Shown here piece by piece: positions 62,920 to 64,000 of a DNA stretch of 64,000 nucleotides (position 1 is the first letter of the stretch; every line of letters starts with the position of its first letter). The notes below the pieces were generated by a model. The model saw nothing but the letters and a program-made list of their open reading frames with translations. It did not search any database and had not been told where the DNA came from. Location: the NCBI GenBank assembly GCA_965217935.1, contig OZ244581.1, positions 4,216,001 to 4,280,000 on the forward strand. Direction: 5' to 3'. The DNA is from JBBROS01 sp965217935. Lineage in GTDB: Bacteria; Pseudomonadota; Alphaproteobacteria; Acetobacterales; Acetobacteraceae. A program made the position numbers and the translations under genes.

Positions 62920-63438
62920 TCATCGTTGCGAGCGCCGGCGTTGCTTCGTTGAACTGGCCTTCTTCGCTGGCTTCTCGGATGGGGTATCCGGCCCGCAGGT
63001 CAGCGCGTTGATCGGCTGCGCCACCGTCCGGCCCGCTGCATAGTCTGGCAACTCGTTCTTGGCGCGAAGGGCCATCACCTCGTCGAACGTGCCGAGATTC
63101 CGGTCGCAGAAAAGCGTGCCGGACCTCAAGCCGAGCTGCGATTGCGAGTTGGCTAGTCGGGTGATGTAGTCGTCTTTTTGCTTGACCGCCGAACGGCCGA
63201 ACGATCGGCTGAAATAGGCGCTGAGGGACTTATCCTCACGCAGCAACTCGGGCTGATACTTCTGGACAAACGCATTATAGCGGTTATTGGCCTTGCAGGT
63301 CAGCGCCGTTACCATGAGCTGCGTCTTCAACCCAGTAATATCCAAGGCCGTGACATCATTCGAGCGCAGGCATTCGGCCGCGGATAGCGGACTTGTCATA
63401 AGCCCGGCGGCAACCAGGCTGGTGAGCAGCAAACGCAT
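62920..63438 (-). CDS. Exported protein of unknown function
   Basis: 172 residues from ATG 63438: signal peptide MRLLLTSLVAAGLMTSPLSA, then four cysteines (AECLRSN, ALTCKAN, LFCDRN, LTCGPD) that could form two disulfides in the periplasm. Lys/Arg-rich C-terminus (KPAKKASSTKQRRRSQR). I do not recognise the family. Convergent with porin 2. Confidence 0.65.
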   Translation of the reverse strand: MRLLLTSLVAAGLMTSPLSAAECLRSNDVTALDITGLKTQLMVTALTCKANNRYNAFVQKYQPELLREDKSLSAYFSRSFGRSAVKQKDDYITRLANSQSQLGLRSGTLFCDRNLGTFDEVMALRAKNELPDYAAGRTVAQPINALTCGPDTPSEKPAKKASSTKQRRRSQR

Positions 63439-63646
63439 GGAAAACCCTTTCAGAGGGACCAACAGTCTTGATGCAGCGAGGGAGGTAAACCTCGTATTAG
63501 CCAGGCATGCAATAGAAAAGTGGTTGTGGATCGTTGCGGTTCTGGCTGGAGGCCAGGCTATGCCTGATCAATCACCGAAGAAACAGCTAGATAGGGATCG
63601 GAAAACTGGCGATCATTAACCCTGCTTAGCAAACAGATGGTTCGGC

Positions 63647-64000
63647 ATGGATTTTACGCACCTTGACCCTTTTGCCGCCTACGACGCCAATCCGTTCTAT
63701 TGCGAGCTGGAGCCGCGGCTGGGCGACAACGGCGTGGCCGACAACCTGCGGGCACGGATCGCGGCGATCGGCATCGAGGCGTTGCGTCAGCGCGCGCGGG
63801 CGGCTGAAGGCGATCTGGTCAACCTTGGCGTGACGTTCACCGTCTACTCCGAGGCGAGCGCGATCGATCGCATCTTGCCGTTCGACTGCATTCCCCGGAT
63901 TATTTCCGCCCGGGAATGGACGGTGCTGGAGCGCGGCGTCGAGCAGAGGGTCCGGGCGCTCAACCTGTTCCTGGGGGACATCTATAATGCCCGGCACATC
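63647..64000 (+). CDS. Circularly permuted ATP-grasp protein, partial
   Basis: First 118 codons, running off the right edge. FYCELEPRLGDNG, with LGVTFTVYSE, LPFDCIPRIISAREWTVLER and RALNLFLGDIYN, matches the start of the circularly permuted type-2 ATP-grasp (DUF404/DUF407) family. Family members usually sit with an alpha-E domain protein and a transglutaminase in a peptide-modifying locus, which would lie beyond this window. Confidence 0.85.
   Translation, partial: MDFTHLDPFAAYDANPFYCELEPRLGDNGVADNLRARIAAIGIEALRQRARAAEGDLVNLGVTFTVYSEASAIDRILPFDCIPRIISAREWTVLERGVEQRVRALNLFLGDIYNARHI

Overview
This is a GC-rich alphaproteobacterial chromosome segment. The best fit is the Acetobacteraceae/Rhodospirillales. 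The evidence is the str-S10-spc-alpha ribosomal block, the flgBC-fliE-fliQR-flhB order, flbT/flaF next to flagellin, alphaproteobacterial small families (DUF1178, DUF1491, DUF2842, DUF4167, DUF4169) and the ubiG-lysC-ptsP-prfA-prmC neighbourhood. No rRNA, tRNA or CRISPR array was seen.

Layout. 1-1181: start of a DHA2-type MFS exporter running off the left edge. 1320-4684: flagellar rod and export genes. 4865-6617: recA, a cytidine-deaminase-like gene and a DUF3072 gene. 6991-23336: ribosomal superoperon rpsL-rpsG-tuf, rpsJ to rplO, secY-adk, rpsM-rpsK-rpoA-rplQ. fusA is missing between rpsG and tuf. 23620-30335: a DUF4169 gene, then the minus-strand run gpmI-envC-ctpA-yibQ-rppH with rlmH. 30566-43565: aminotransferase, DUF1178, ubiG (minus), lysC, nitronate monooxygenase, ptsP, rodZ-like, ispG, hisS, prfA, prmC; DUF4167 follows. 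44206-47875: decayed accessory patch with a transposase scrap, an IS21-family element whose istA is broken in four places, and a stub of smc. 47872-49683: dsbA and mutY, divergent. 49745-51514: flagellin, flbT, flaF. 51589-58464: a TctC-like protein, apt, DUF2842, two glycosyltransferases and manC. 58596-60191: small or poorly known genes. 60403-62889: two tandem OmpA-like porins. 62920-64000: an exported protein and the start of a circularly permuted ATP-grasp gene.

The most interesting signal is non-coding. A 107-bp two-hairpin repeat occurs three times (6614, 17315, and reversed at 32655-32549), and each copy begins exactly at the TAA stop codon of an unrelated gene. One copy sits inside the spc operon between rplR and rpsE, and its far end supplies part of the rpsE ribosome-binding site. 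A second class of palindromes has inserted into istA, at two points where the reading frame changes. A third set, three unrelated perfect or near-perfect hairpins, abuts the reversed repeat between convergent genes at 32411-32550.

Coordinates of coding regions include the stop codon. Function calls come from reading the translations by eye; no database search was run.
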